The position numbers and the translations under genes are program-made. The notes under the pieces were generated by a model that worked only from the letters and a program-made list of their open reading frames with translations, ran no database searches and was not told where the DNA came from. From Andalucia godoyi (Eukaryota > Discoba > Jakobea > Jakobida > Andaluciidae): a stretch of 64,000 bases of DNA. Location: the NCBI GenBank assembly GCA_009859145.1, contig VRVR01000038.1:215222-279221 (forward strand), in the 5' to 3' direction. Of this stretch, positions 1 to 8,368 are shown in pieces (positions within the stretch are counted from its first letter, which is position 1; each line of letters starts with the position of its first letter).

Positions 1-2
1 TG

Positions 3-1613
3 AGTCGCAGAAAGAAGGACTCTACAGAGGGCTTGGTGGCTGTGGACTCTGGAGAGGAGTTCAAGCGCGACGAAAACAAGGTGAGCGACCAGCTGCGTGA
101 GAGAAAGGTTGTCAATTTCAAGAAGATTGTAGAGAAGCAAAGGACTGCGATGACGGTGGCGAAGAAGAAGACGAGTGTGTGGACGACAGTGGCGGCTATA
201 GTCAAGGTGATGCAGAACGTGAGACCGGAGTCCAAGTACAGATCGTACTGGGAGATCTTTGTGTTCTTTCTCTGTGTGTACTTCTGGGTTGAGTGTCCTT
301 TGCGAGCTTGCTTCAATCTGTATCCAAGCATCGCCGTGTTCACCGTGAATGGGTTTTTTGATCTGCTGCTCTGCCTGGATATTGCGCTGAACTTTACGTT
401 TCCCTTTGAGCAAGGCGGAAACTTGGTAACCGACAAGAAGAAGATTCGAAAGCACTATCTCCACACATACCTAATTCCAGATATCCTTGCGTCGATTCCG
501 TTTGACCTTCTGTCCGTGATCCCGGGGGTCACGTACCACCCAGTCATGCGAATTAACCGTCTCTTTCGATTGTACAGGCTGGATTATTACTTCAATGTAA
601 TTCAACGGCGAACAGCTATGAACCCTTCCGAGGTTCGCATCCTGAAGTTTTCATTCATCATTCTGCTCACCGGTCATTTCATTGCTTGCCTGTTTTTCCT
701 TGTTGTGTATCTCGAAGCCGACAGCGCATCCAACGAGTTTACGAATGATGACGGGATCTTGGATCGTCCTGTGTGGGCACAGTACGTGAGATCTGCGTAC
801 TGGGCGTTTGCGTCGCTCACTTCGTATGGAAACACAGAGCCTCGAACGTTCGCCGAGTACGGTTTCTATCTTTTTGTGTCGATCGTGGGGATAGTACTGT
901 ACGTCACCATCATCGGTACTGTCGCATCGCTGGTGAGCAACTTGGATTCCTCTGGGCAGTTCTGGCGAGAAAGAATCGACTCCATCAATGACTTTATGCG
1001 CTTCCGAAGGCTTCCGGAAGATATGCAAAAGCGAATTCAGGAGTACTTTTCGTATCTGTGGCAGTCACGAAGAGGACTGGATGAATCGCAGGTGCTTGAT
1101 GATCTTCCGGGATATCTTCGAATGGAAATCGCTCTGTTTCTCAACAAGGACATTATCGAAAAGGTTCCCTTGTTCAAAGGGCAGAATGCGCATTTCATCT
1201 CGGCGGTTGTGACAAAGATGAAGCCCCGTGTCGTTCTTCCCGGGTACTATGTTATTCGAAAAGGAGAGATCGGACGAGAAATGTTCTTTATTGCGCGCGG
1301 AGAAGTAGAAGTCGTATCGGAAGATGGGCAGCAGGTCTTTGCGCGCTTGTCAGAAGGTTCATTCTTTGGAGAAGTGGCGCTTTTGTTCTCCGGAAAGCGT
1401 ATGGCGTCTGTTCGTGCGTCCATGTACTGCGATTTGTTCGTTCTCAGCAAGGATGACTTTTCATCGGTCTTGTCGGAATTCCCGGACGAATCCAAACAGA
1501 TCCAAGAAGAAGCTCAAAGACGGTACAATTTGAACAACGTTGCTGCCGCCCCCCCTCCAGCAGCAGTGGCGGCCGTATCTTCTGCCTCTTCTGAGGCCCC
1601 AAAGAAATCTTGA
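3..1613 (+). CDS. CNG/HCN-like cyclic-nucleotide-binding cation channel, 5' partial or start at the window edge
   Basis: Six-transmembrane channel with a cytoplasmic cyclic-nucleotide-binding domain. The frame is open to the left edge. The first two bases are TG followed by AGT CGC AGA, so an ATG would result if the base just outside is A; the usual first Met is not visible. S1 starts near YWEIFVFFLCVYFW, an S4-like stretch has Arg every third residue (RINRLFRLYRL), and the pore loop reads SLTSYGNTEP, giving S-Y-G where K+ channels have G-Y-G (bases 822-830). The C-linker and CNBD follow, with the phosphate-binding cassette FFGEVALLFSGKRMASVRA. Arg is kept, but Met replaces the Thr often found next to it. 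A close paralogue lies at 4193-6097. The family assignment is secure; ion selectivity and ligand are not known. Confidence 0.88.
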   Translation, partial: SRRKKDSTEGLVAVDSGEEFKRDENKVSDQLRERKVVNFKKIVEKQRTAMTVAKKKTSVWTTVAAIVKVMQNVRPESKYRSYWEIFVFFLCVYFWVECPLRACFNLYPSIAVFTVNGFFDLLLCLDIALNFTFPFEQGGNLVTDKKKIRKHYLHTYLIPDILASIPFDLLSVIPGVTYHPVMRINRLFRLYRLDYYFNVIQRRTAMNPSEVRILKFSFIILLTGHFIACLFFLVVYLEADSASNEFTNDDGILDRPVWAQYVRSAYWAFASLTSYGNTEPRTFAEYGFYLFVSIVGIVLYVTIIGTVASLVSNLDSSGQFWRERIDSINDFMRFRRLPEDMQKRIQEYFSYLWQSRRGLDESQVLDDLPGYLRMEIALFLNKDIIEKVPLFKGQNAHFISAVVTKMKPRVVLPGYYVIRKGEIGREMFFIARGEVEVVSEDGQQVFARLSEGSFFGEVALLFSGKRMASVRASMYCDLFVLSKDDFSSVLSEFPDESKQIQEEAQRRYNLNNVAAAPPPAAVAAVSSASSEAPKKS

Positions 1614-1933
1614 CCGAGCGGTGTCCATTGTCATCGTTACTTCTTCTTCTTTGTATCTTTGTATCTTTGTATCTTTGTTTCTTTGTGTATTATTATTAAT
1701 ATTGGCGTGTTTTCCCTCCTTCTCTTCCACTGTTTCAGCCATTTCTCATCACATTTTACTTATGAATAATATGTAAGTATTTTTAAAGAACGATGTTTTT
1801 CCCCCATGTCATTCCATGCTCCATACTTCATGCCTCACGAACAAAACAAGTGGTTCCTCTTTAAAAAAGAATAAACGATGAGAAACTGTTTTTGGTCGTG
1901 CGTTGTCGTTTGTGCGGTGTGGGGTTGGTTTGC
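1614..1933. other. 3' intergenic gap between convergent genes
   Basis: AT-rich gap between the 3' ends of the first channel and the MAP kinase. It begins with tandem copies of TTTGTATC at about 1651-1680. No gene is seen. Confidence 0.6.
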
Positions 1934-3283
1934 TCACAAGCGATGCCCTTCGGTGAGGGAGGACTGGAGCAGCCGGACTCCTGCAAAGCACTGATCTGCT
2001 AAAAATCGGCGCATCGTCATCTCATTTCTCTCCTCCGCGATGCGGATACCGTTGTGTAGTGCAAAAACATGCTCGTCGGCCATGAGTTCAATGTCTTCTT
2101 GCTCAAAGAGGTCTTGAAAAAAAGGATGCCGCATTGCATCCACTGCGGAAATCCGCTGGCGCGGATCGTATTTAAGCATCCTGGAAATCAGGTCGAGGGA
2201 GTCTGGTGGAGCATCGGGCAGCAGATTCTGCCAGCGATCGCTTGCGCCTTCTCCGGAGCTGGAAAGATACGCGAGGTACTGTGTAAGTTCCGTTTTTGCC
2301 TCTTCGGTCGCACCCTCTGCGATCTTCATTCCGAGCAAGTCCGTTTGCGACGGTAACCCACAGTGCCGAACGAGACACTTGATCTGTTCGTAGAAATCTT
2401 TTCCCGGGAACATCGGCTTTCTTGAAAAGAACTCTGCAAGAATGCATCCAGCTGACCAGATATCAATGGCCGTTGTATACGACAGGGTCCCCAGCAGAAC
2501 CTCTGGTGCGCGGTACCATCTTGTGACGACATATCCAGTCATTTGCAAGTTTGTCGTGCTTTCATCTTGAGAAAGCTCGGTCTGTGTCGAATCAGAGGAG
2601 CACCTTCTCTGTTCGTTCATGGACATGTCTGGGGAGTTTCCGTGCTGCGGGTGCTGGTGGTGGTGTTGTCCAGAGGGCGAGTGCGAGTGCGAGTGGGAGT
2701 GGGGAGCGGGAGCCGGCGAGTGTCGCCGGAATGCAGATGGATCCACTCGAGCGAGTCCAAAGTCCGCAATCTTAATTTCACATGTCTTGTTGCAGAGGAT
2801 GTTAGAAGGCTTCAGGTCGCGATGGACCACGTTCCCCGAGTGCAGATACGCGAGGGCCGCAAGCACTTGGTACATAAAATACTGGATATGAGCTCTCGAC
2901 AGCGGCTGTTTGCTTGCAAGCACATGTTCCAAATCGGTGTCCATGACTCTCGTTACCAGATAGACGTCGTTCCACTCTGGCATATTCGAGATGTCTGGAT
3001 GCCCCCGCAGCTGCGCGGGTGGCAGCACATACTCCAGCGACAACAGATTCTCATGTTTCGCACTTCGCATAATGATGATTTCTCTTACGACCCGTTTTGT
3101 GTGTTCCAGATGCTCAAACACCCGCTCGATCTTCTTGATAGCAACCCACTCCTTGTCCAACGTCGCATCCGCCAAACTCACAGGCCTCTGCACACTGCTT
3201 TTGCACACGATCCCCGTCGACCCACTTCCAACCACAATGCTCTCTTGAAACTCGTGTCCTGGACAAAACTCTCGTATAGACAT
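1934..3283 (-). CDS. p38/HOG1-type MAP kinase with an insert in the activation segment
   Basis: Ser/Thr kinase of the CMGC/MAPK group, 449 aa from the Met at 3281-3283 (MSIREFCPGHEF). The open frame extends 75 codons upstream, but that part is AT-rich and unlike any kinase start. Visible are the Gly-rich loop VGSGSTGIV, the VAIKKI lysine, HRDLKPSN, DFGLAR, and the dual-phosphorylation site T-G-Y (bases 2531-2539) followed by VVTRWYRAPEVLL. TGY is the p38/HOG1 signature; ERK has TEY and JNK TPY. Between DFGLAR and TGY lies an insert of about 65 residues rich in His, Ser and Pro, with repeated HS pairs. A stress-MAPK role is inferred from TGY. It is divergent from the second channel gene. Confidence 0.92.
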   Translation of the reverse strand: MSIREFCPGHEFQESIVVGSGSTGIVCKSSVQRPVSLADATLDKEWVAIKKIERVFEHLEHTKRVVREIIIMRSAKHENLLSLEYVLPPAQLRGHPDISNMPEWNDVYLVTRVMDTDLEHVLASKQPLSRAHIQYFMYQVLAALAYLHSGNVVHRDLKPSNILCNKTCEIKIADFGLARVDPSAFRRHSPAPAPHSHSHSHSPSGQHHHQHPQHGNSPDMSMNEQRRCSSDSTQTELSQDESTTNLQMTGYVVTRWYRAPEVLLGTLSYTTAIDIWSAGCILAEFFSRKPMFPGKDFYEQIKCLVRHCGLPSQTDLLGMKIAEGATEEAKTELTQYLAYLSSSGEGASDRWQNLLPDAPPDSLDLISRMLKYDPRQRISAVDAMRHPFFQDLFEQEDIELMADEHVFALHNGIRIAEERNEMTMRRFLADQCFAGVRLLQSSLTEGHRL

Positions 3284-4192
3284 ACCCGGCACACGTCCTA
3301 GTCGTTCGCCCCAACAAACCGTCTGCGCGAATCCTCTACCTTTTAATGCAGATTTATATATCCAATCAATTAAGAATGTTAATATATATATATATATATG
3401 TATGAACAAACAAAAATGACGATTATTAGAGTTGGAAGTGAGCACAGTAACTGGAGAATGAGCTATAAGGAATGCTCTTGCGGGAGGGCGGATTCGTAAA
3501 CGATTCATCTGAAGAAGTGCGGAATCCGTCCATCTCGTGCCATCAACTCTCTGCTTCCAGACCGCGAGGAAAAACTCTCAGACACTCAGACACCAAAGAT
3601 GGCTACGTCTCCTTCTCGGACCCGGGAAACCACGTTCCACCAAAACCCCCTACAAAACCCCACAAAACAAAACGAATAAATAAAACAGTTTAGAAAAAAT
3701 AAAATAAAAGAAAGAACAGGCTAAAAAAACAGCTGTAGCAGCTCACCGTGAACCCAACTGTAATAAACAAAAAGCATCCAGATTTCCCAAAAATAGGAAA
3801 AGGAAAACAAAAAGTTCCGTTTCGAAACGGATGAAAGAGGGAATAAGGAAAACATGAAATATCATCACGTTTTCGAAATTTCGATCACCATTTTCATCTA
3901 TATATTTTTCATCTTCCAGCTTCTTGTTTTTCTTGTTTTTGATAGTTTTTCTTTTTCGCTTTTTTTATCATCTTGAAATCTGCGTTTCTTTCAAATATTT
4001 ATTTTACTCCAGTAGTTTTTGGTTTTTGGTTTTTGCTTTCCGCCAAACTCTTTCTGTGTTTCAAACTTCTTTGTGTATGTATACGTATATATAAGCGTGT
4101 TCTTTCGTTGCAGTCGTAATATTTCTGTTGAGTACATATACATATTTTTGTTGTTAGTTTCTGTAAAAAGCAGGGAGAGGAAAAGGAGGGAT
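3284..4192. other. Divergent intergenic region, kinase and channel promoters
   Basis: About 900 bp between the divergent kinase and second channel genes. It contains a short TA run near 3384-3400 and long A- and T-rich tracts. No coding or RNA gene was recognised. Confidence 0.55.
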
Positions 4193-6097
4193 ATGTCGTC
4201 GTCTGCTGCCAAGCCTGCGGATCCAAAGGCAGCACCAGCAGCGGCGAAAACCACGATTTCTGCGCTGTACGAGTTTGGAAAGTTTCGATCTCGATGGACG
4301 TTCCTGATTGCGATGATTGTGTTGTATGATGTGCTTGCGATCCCCTTTATGATTTGCTTCCATGTTGGAGACGATATTCCTACGTTGGTTGTGAATGCAT
4401 TTCTAGACTCGTTGCTGATTGCAGATGTCGTTCTGCAGACGTATTTTCCATTCGAGATGGATGGGCTTGTGATCCACGGACGAAAACACATCATCCGAAA
4501 CTACTTTTCAACGTGGATGATCCCAGACATACTTGCGTCCATCCCGTTTGATGTGCTGCAGGCGATTCCCTCGGTTGGAATCAACCCGCTGACGCGCATC
4601 AACAAGCTCATTCGCATGTTTCGACTGTCCTACTATTCAGAACTGCTGGAGAAGCATTCTCGGCTCAACCCGTCCGTCGTTCGCATCCTCAAGTTCACCA
4701 TGGTTGTGTTGCTTGTGAGTCACTATGTGGCGTGCGGATGGTTCCTGGTGATCTACATTGAGGGAAGCGCTGTCTCGCAGCAGTGGACGTCCGACCCAGG
4801 GTTCCTGCAAAAGCCTGTGTATTATCAGTACCTTGTCTCCTTTTACTGGTCGCTGGTGACGATGACAGGCTATGGTGGACCCCTGCCCATCACCGATCTG
4901 GAAACGACATATACGCTGTTTGTGGTGATTATAGGTGTCGCAGTGTACGTTACGATTATCGGTACGGTGGGATCGCTTGTGACGAATCTGGACTCCAGCG
5001 CATCGGCATTCCGCCAAAAGATGGACACAATCAACGATTATATGAAGTACAGAAGACTGCCGCTGGATCTGCAGAATCGCGTGCGGTCCTACTACACTTA
5101 TCTGTGGAAGTCGCGTAAAGGCCTGGACGAAACGCAGGTGTTGGAAGATCTGCCGTCGTACTTGCGAATGGAAGTCGCGCTGTTTCTGAACAGGGAGATT
5201 ATCCAAAAGGTTCCGCTGTTCCAAGGCGCGGATCCGCAGTTCATCTCCACGATTGTGATGAGCATGAGACCGCGTGTTTCGCTGCCGAACAGTTACATCA
5301 TCAAGAAGGGTGAGGTTGGAAAGGAAATGTTCTTTATTTCGCGAGGCGAAGTCGAGGTTGTTTCGGAAGACGGCGCAGTCGTGTATGCGCGTCTGAAGGA
5401 AGGATCCTTCTTTGGAGAAATTGCGCTTGTGACGTCCGGAAAACGCACCGCATCTGTTCGAGCCGCCACGTATTGCGACCTGTTCGTGTTGATGAAGGAG
5501 GATTTTGACGAGGTTTTAGCCGATTTCCCCGAGCAGGCGAAGGCTATTCTGCAAGCCGCCGAGGCGCGGTACAATCTCATCAAGAAGACATCGACCTCGG
5601 ACGATAAGGCCAAGCCTCCCGTGGCCGCTCCTTCTTCGTCTGGTAGCTCGTCATCCATCAAGGAAGATGCAGCGCCAAAGCTTCCGCAGAGTTCTTCGTC
5701 ATCGTCCGTAAAGAGCGAATCTTCCGCGCCTCCACCCAGTGCAGGAGCAGCAGCGGCAAACGGAGGAAGTGCGAATGGCGGCGGAGGGGATGGAGGGGAT
5801 GAAAGTGGAACAGCAGCGGCTGCAGTCGTTGAAAAGAAGGATTCCAGCAGCGCAATCCGAACGTCGGATGAAAGCAATCAGCCGCCGAAGCAATCGGTTC
5901 CTCCTGCAATGCCTGATACGTCTTCTTCCTCTTTCACCGCCGTCTCTACATCTGCCTCGTCGTCGTCGTCGTCGTCGCCGCCGCCACCACCACCACCATC
6001 GTTGCAGCCTGCTCCAGAGCCTTCATCCGAACAGCCCGTTGCCGCGGGACCAGCTTCGGCAGGATCGCAGCAGGCTTCTGCAGAACCCTCTTCTTGA
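4193..6097 (+). CDS. CNG/HCN-like cyclic-nucleotide-binding cation channel, paralogue 2
   Basis: 634 aa from the ATG at 4193 (MSSSAAKPADPKAAP). The frame continues 58 codons upstream into T-rich leader with no channel similarity. Same architecture as the gene at 3-1613: S1-S6, S4-like RINKLIRMFRL, C-linker and CNBD. Here the selectivity filter is the standard TGYGG (GYG at bases 4868-4876), and the cassette FFGEIALVTSGKRTASVRA has the Arg-Thr pair typical of nucleotide-binding CNBDs. The last 130 or so residues are a Ser/Pro/Ala/Gly-rich low-complexity tail absent from paralogue 1. The core of the two proteins is clearly homologous, indicating local duplication with the kinase between them. 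Confidence 0.92.
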   Translation: MSSSAAKPADPKAAPAAAKTTISALYEFGKFRSRWTFLIAMIVLYDVLAIPFMICFHVGDDIPTLVVNAFLDSLLIADVVLQTYFPFEMDGLVIHGRKHIIRNYFSTWMIPDILASIPFDVLQAIPSVGINPLTRINKLIRMFRLSYYSELLEKHSRLNPSVVRILKFTMVVLLVSHYVACGWFLVIYIEGSAVSQQWTSDPGFLQKPVYYQYLVSFYWSLVTMTGYGGPLPITDLETTYTLFVVIIGVAVYVTIIGTVGSLVTNLDSSASAFRQKMDTINDYMKYRRLPLDLQNRVRSYYTYLWKSRKGLDETQVLEDLPSYLRMEVALFLNREIIQKVPLFQGADPQFISTIVMSMRPRVSLPNSYIIKKGEVGKEMFFISRGEVEVVSEDGAVVYARLKEGSFFGEIALVTSGKRTASVRAATYCDLFVLMKEDFDEVLADFPEQAKAILQAAEARYNLIKKTSTSDDKAKPPVAAPSSSGSSSSIKEDAAPKLPQSSSSSSVKSESSAPPPSAGAAAANGGSANGGGGDGGDESGTAAAAVVEKKDSSSAIRTSDESNQPPKQSVPPAMPDTSSSSFTAVSTSASSSSSSSPPPPPPPSLQPAPEPSSEQPVAAGPASAGSQQASAEPSS

Positions 6098-6417
6098 CAA
6101 ACTTCGGCAAGCAATGAGCCGGTCGTTCAGAAGGATTGAGGAATCCTAGACTATTCACCACCATTCATTATGTATCCATGTATTCGTGTCTCTATGTATT
6201 GTTTTCCCCTTTCTTTCAAATTTGATTGCTTGTACATTTTCAAACGTTTTGCAAATCGCAACTTGTCGACAATGCGCTCCAATTGACCATCAGCATAACT
6301 TTGCACAGGAATGCAACACTATTCGATTTCTCTGATGCCTCGACAGAGAGACCAAAACAGAGAGAGAGAGAGAGAGACCAAAACAGAGAGAGAGAGACTA
6401 TTGAGCGATTTTACATC
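6098..6417. other. Short intergenic gap
   Basis: Gap ending in a purine repeat of GA units (about 6357-6406) directly upstream of the next ATG. Nothing else was seen. Confidence 0.5.
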
Positions 6418-6921
6418 ATGGATATCGAAATTGATCAGCTTCCGAGCGCGTTTGCGATCGTCCGCGTCATTCAGCAGAAACCAATCACGACGTATGCATA
6501 TCCGATGCTATCGTTGGAAGACCAAGCGCAACTCGAGAACCTTGTTTTGGCCCACATCAGCACGACCATGACTACCACTACCAGCACCAATTCATCATCG
6601 TCATCGGCGGGGTTTGCCACTGCGACGGGGGACGATGCAATGGAGAGTGGACAGAGCGCAGAAGACCATGTTTTCAGAGGCAAATGCAGCACCGAGGGTG
6701 GTGGAGAGCGGTTTTTTGTTGGCCGGAAAATGGCGGTCTCATCGAATGATCCAAAAGCTGCTCAGCAGCAGCAACAGTTTGTATTTGCGTATTCGACGGA
6801 GCAGAATGACCAGAAACTAGACGCGGTCATCAAGTACCTGAAGTCCGTCTATTCGGAATCACCAGTCGACATGGTCGAAGGCTTCCTTGCCATCTACACA
6901 AAACGGAAGATCCCTGTTTAA
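6418..6921 (+). CDS. Small protein of unknown function
   Basis: 167 aa from the ATG at 6418 (MDIEIDQLPSAF). The open frame starts earlier, but the upstream part encodes a Glu/Arg run from a GA microsatellite and is unlikely to be translated. The N-terminal 45 residues and the C-terminal 45 residues (ending FLAIYTKRKIPV) look globular. The middle is Ser/Thr-rich, with TTMTTTTSTNSSSSS. There is no signal peptide or membrane segment. I do not recognise the family. It is a single-exon gene between channel 2 and PTPS. Confidence 0.6.
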   Translation: MDIEIDQLPSAFAIVRVIQQKPITTYAYPMLSLEDQAQLENLVLAHISTTMTTTTSTNSSSSSAGFATATGDDAMESGQSAEDHVFRGKCSTEGGGERFFVGRKMAVSSNDPKAAQQQQQFVFAYSTEQNDQKLDAVIKYLKSVYSESPVDMVEGFLAIYTKRKIPV

Positions 6922-7577
6922 CACTTTGCAATTGATTTATCCGTTCAATAATAATAATAAATACGCACAGCAAGACGCCTGCGGATGTCCACCGATCACC
7001 AAAAACGTGAATCACTACTGATCATCGGCTTAGCGGTCACCAAAGACAGATCCAAGCCTCGCGTTTTTTGTTTTTTGTTTTTGTTTTTGGGCTATTTTAT
7101 TTCGGGCGAGCACCACCTCTTCCATGCAGTCAAAGGATCATCGCAACCAAACCTATTCCCCAATCGATTCAACATTCATAAAATAAACGTTGGAGGAAAC
7201 AGAATGTAGTCGGCGAACGCCGCCGCGCATGCGATGTGTTTTGTCATTGTCTCTGATGAAAGGTGCTGCTTGAGGGTTCGATTATAAATATAAGAAACAA
7301 ACAGAAAAATGGTGGAAAGAAAAAAAAAAGTGAAGAATGAAGAAACTCGGAAAAAAGACATCTTTATGCTGGTAAAAATGTTTCCGGTATGATATTGTTT
7401 GATGTTCAACGTTGATAGACACGCAAAACGGTGTGGAGCAGTCGTAACGAATTGGAGGTATTCGAGGACTTTCAATCAGAGGCAGTCGAATGTCGTCCGA
7501 ATTGTGTGTCAAAAAGAAAAAAGAAAAAGACGACGAAACAAAAGGAGAGAGGAAGCGGAAGAGGAGGAAGCAAGACA
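6922..7577. other. Intergenic region upstream of PTPS
   Basis: About 650 bp with T-rich GTTTTTT repeats near 7062-7090 and an A-rich stretch at 7319-7330. The 60 codons before the PTPS Met are open but Lys/Arg/Glu-rich and not PTPS-like. No gene was recognised. Confidence 0.5.
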
Positions 7578-8042
7578 ATGTCGAAGCAGCCGATTGTGTA
7601 CATGACGCGAAGAGAAACGTTTTCGTCGGCGCATCGACTGCATAGTTTTGAGCTGAGCGATGCTGAAAACCAGCGGATATTTGCAAAGTGCAACAACCCG
7701 CATTCGCATGGCCACAACTATGTCTTGTATGTGACGCTTCGGGGTGCGGTGAATGCGGCAACTGGGATGGTGATGAACCTTGTAGACTTGAAAAGAGTGA
7801 TTCAAGCTGCAGTTTTGCAGCATCTGGACCACCGAAACATCGATGTCGAGGTCGCGTGGTTCCGAGACCACCAGCGAGTCTCTACCACGGAAAACGTAGC
7901 AGTGTTTGCATGGGAGAGCATCGCATCGGAGCTTGCTGCACAAGGATTCGACCAGAGTCTATTGCACGAAATTCGCGTCGACGAAACCGAGAATAATTCG
8001 TTTGTATTTCGCGGAGAAACGGACGTCGGGATCGGGCATTAA
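7578..8042 (+). CDS. PTS: 6-pyruvoyl-tetrahydropterin synthase
   Basis: Converts 7,8-dihydroneopterin triphosphate to 6-pyruvoyl-tetrahydropterin, the second step of tetrahydrobiopterin synthesis. 154 aa from ATG 7578, close to the animal enzyme length. Zinc-binding histidines sit in FSSAHRL and in CNNPHSHGHNY, which also carries the catalytic Cys. Further family motifs are TGMVMNLVDLK, LDHRNID, VSTTENVAVF and the C-terminal ETENNSFVFRGE with the substrate-binding Glu. A second in-frame Met eight residues in (MTRRETF) is a possible alternative start. The preceding pathway step, GTP cyclohydrolase I, is at 29622-30263. The CNNPHSHGHNY form argues for true PTPS rather than the QueD/PTPS-III variants. 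Confidence 0.95.
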   Translation: MSKQPIVYMTRRETFSSAHRLHSFELSDAENQRIFAKCNNPHSHGHNYVLYVTLRGAVNAATGMVMNLVDLKRVIQAAVLQHLDHRNIDVEVAWFRDHQRVSTTENVAVFAWESIASELAAQGFDQSLLHEIRVDETENNSFVFRGETDVGIGH

Positions 8043-8368
8043 AAAAAAAAAGAGCCCGACTTTCCCGAACGCTTGTTATGTCTTCCTTTCCTTTTTGCGC
8101 GGGAAACACAGTTCAACACCCCAGACCTCGTCCAAAGCAGCCACGCAAAAAGTCGTGTCTCCCCCCCAAAAAAAAATAATAATAAAAATAATAATAAAAT
8201 AATAAATAATAATAAATCAATAAAATTAAAATAAAAATGCAAAAGAACTACTTTAGATAAAGACACCGCTCCGTTGTTGCGCTTCTCTTGTCTTTTTTGC
8301 ATTTCTCTTACTTCTTGTTTTCCCCCTTTTTTTTCACTTGGCTGTTGCTGGAGGTTGAATCTTCCATC
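8043..8368. other. AT-rich gap before MER3
   Basis: Begins with a poly-A run right at the PTPS stop codon, then an AAT-rich stretch at about 8167-8235 and a T/C-rich leader. No gene was seen. Confidence 0.5.

Noticed and set aside
2543-3301. 252-codon plus-strand frame inside the MAPK gene
   Set aside because: Shadow of the kinase; all kinase motifs are on the minus strand.
1934-3508. Longer N-terminus for the MAPK (start at 3508)
   Set aside because: The extra 75 residues derive from AT-rich upstream DNA, including a TA repeat, and do not resemble a kinase start.
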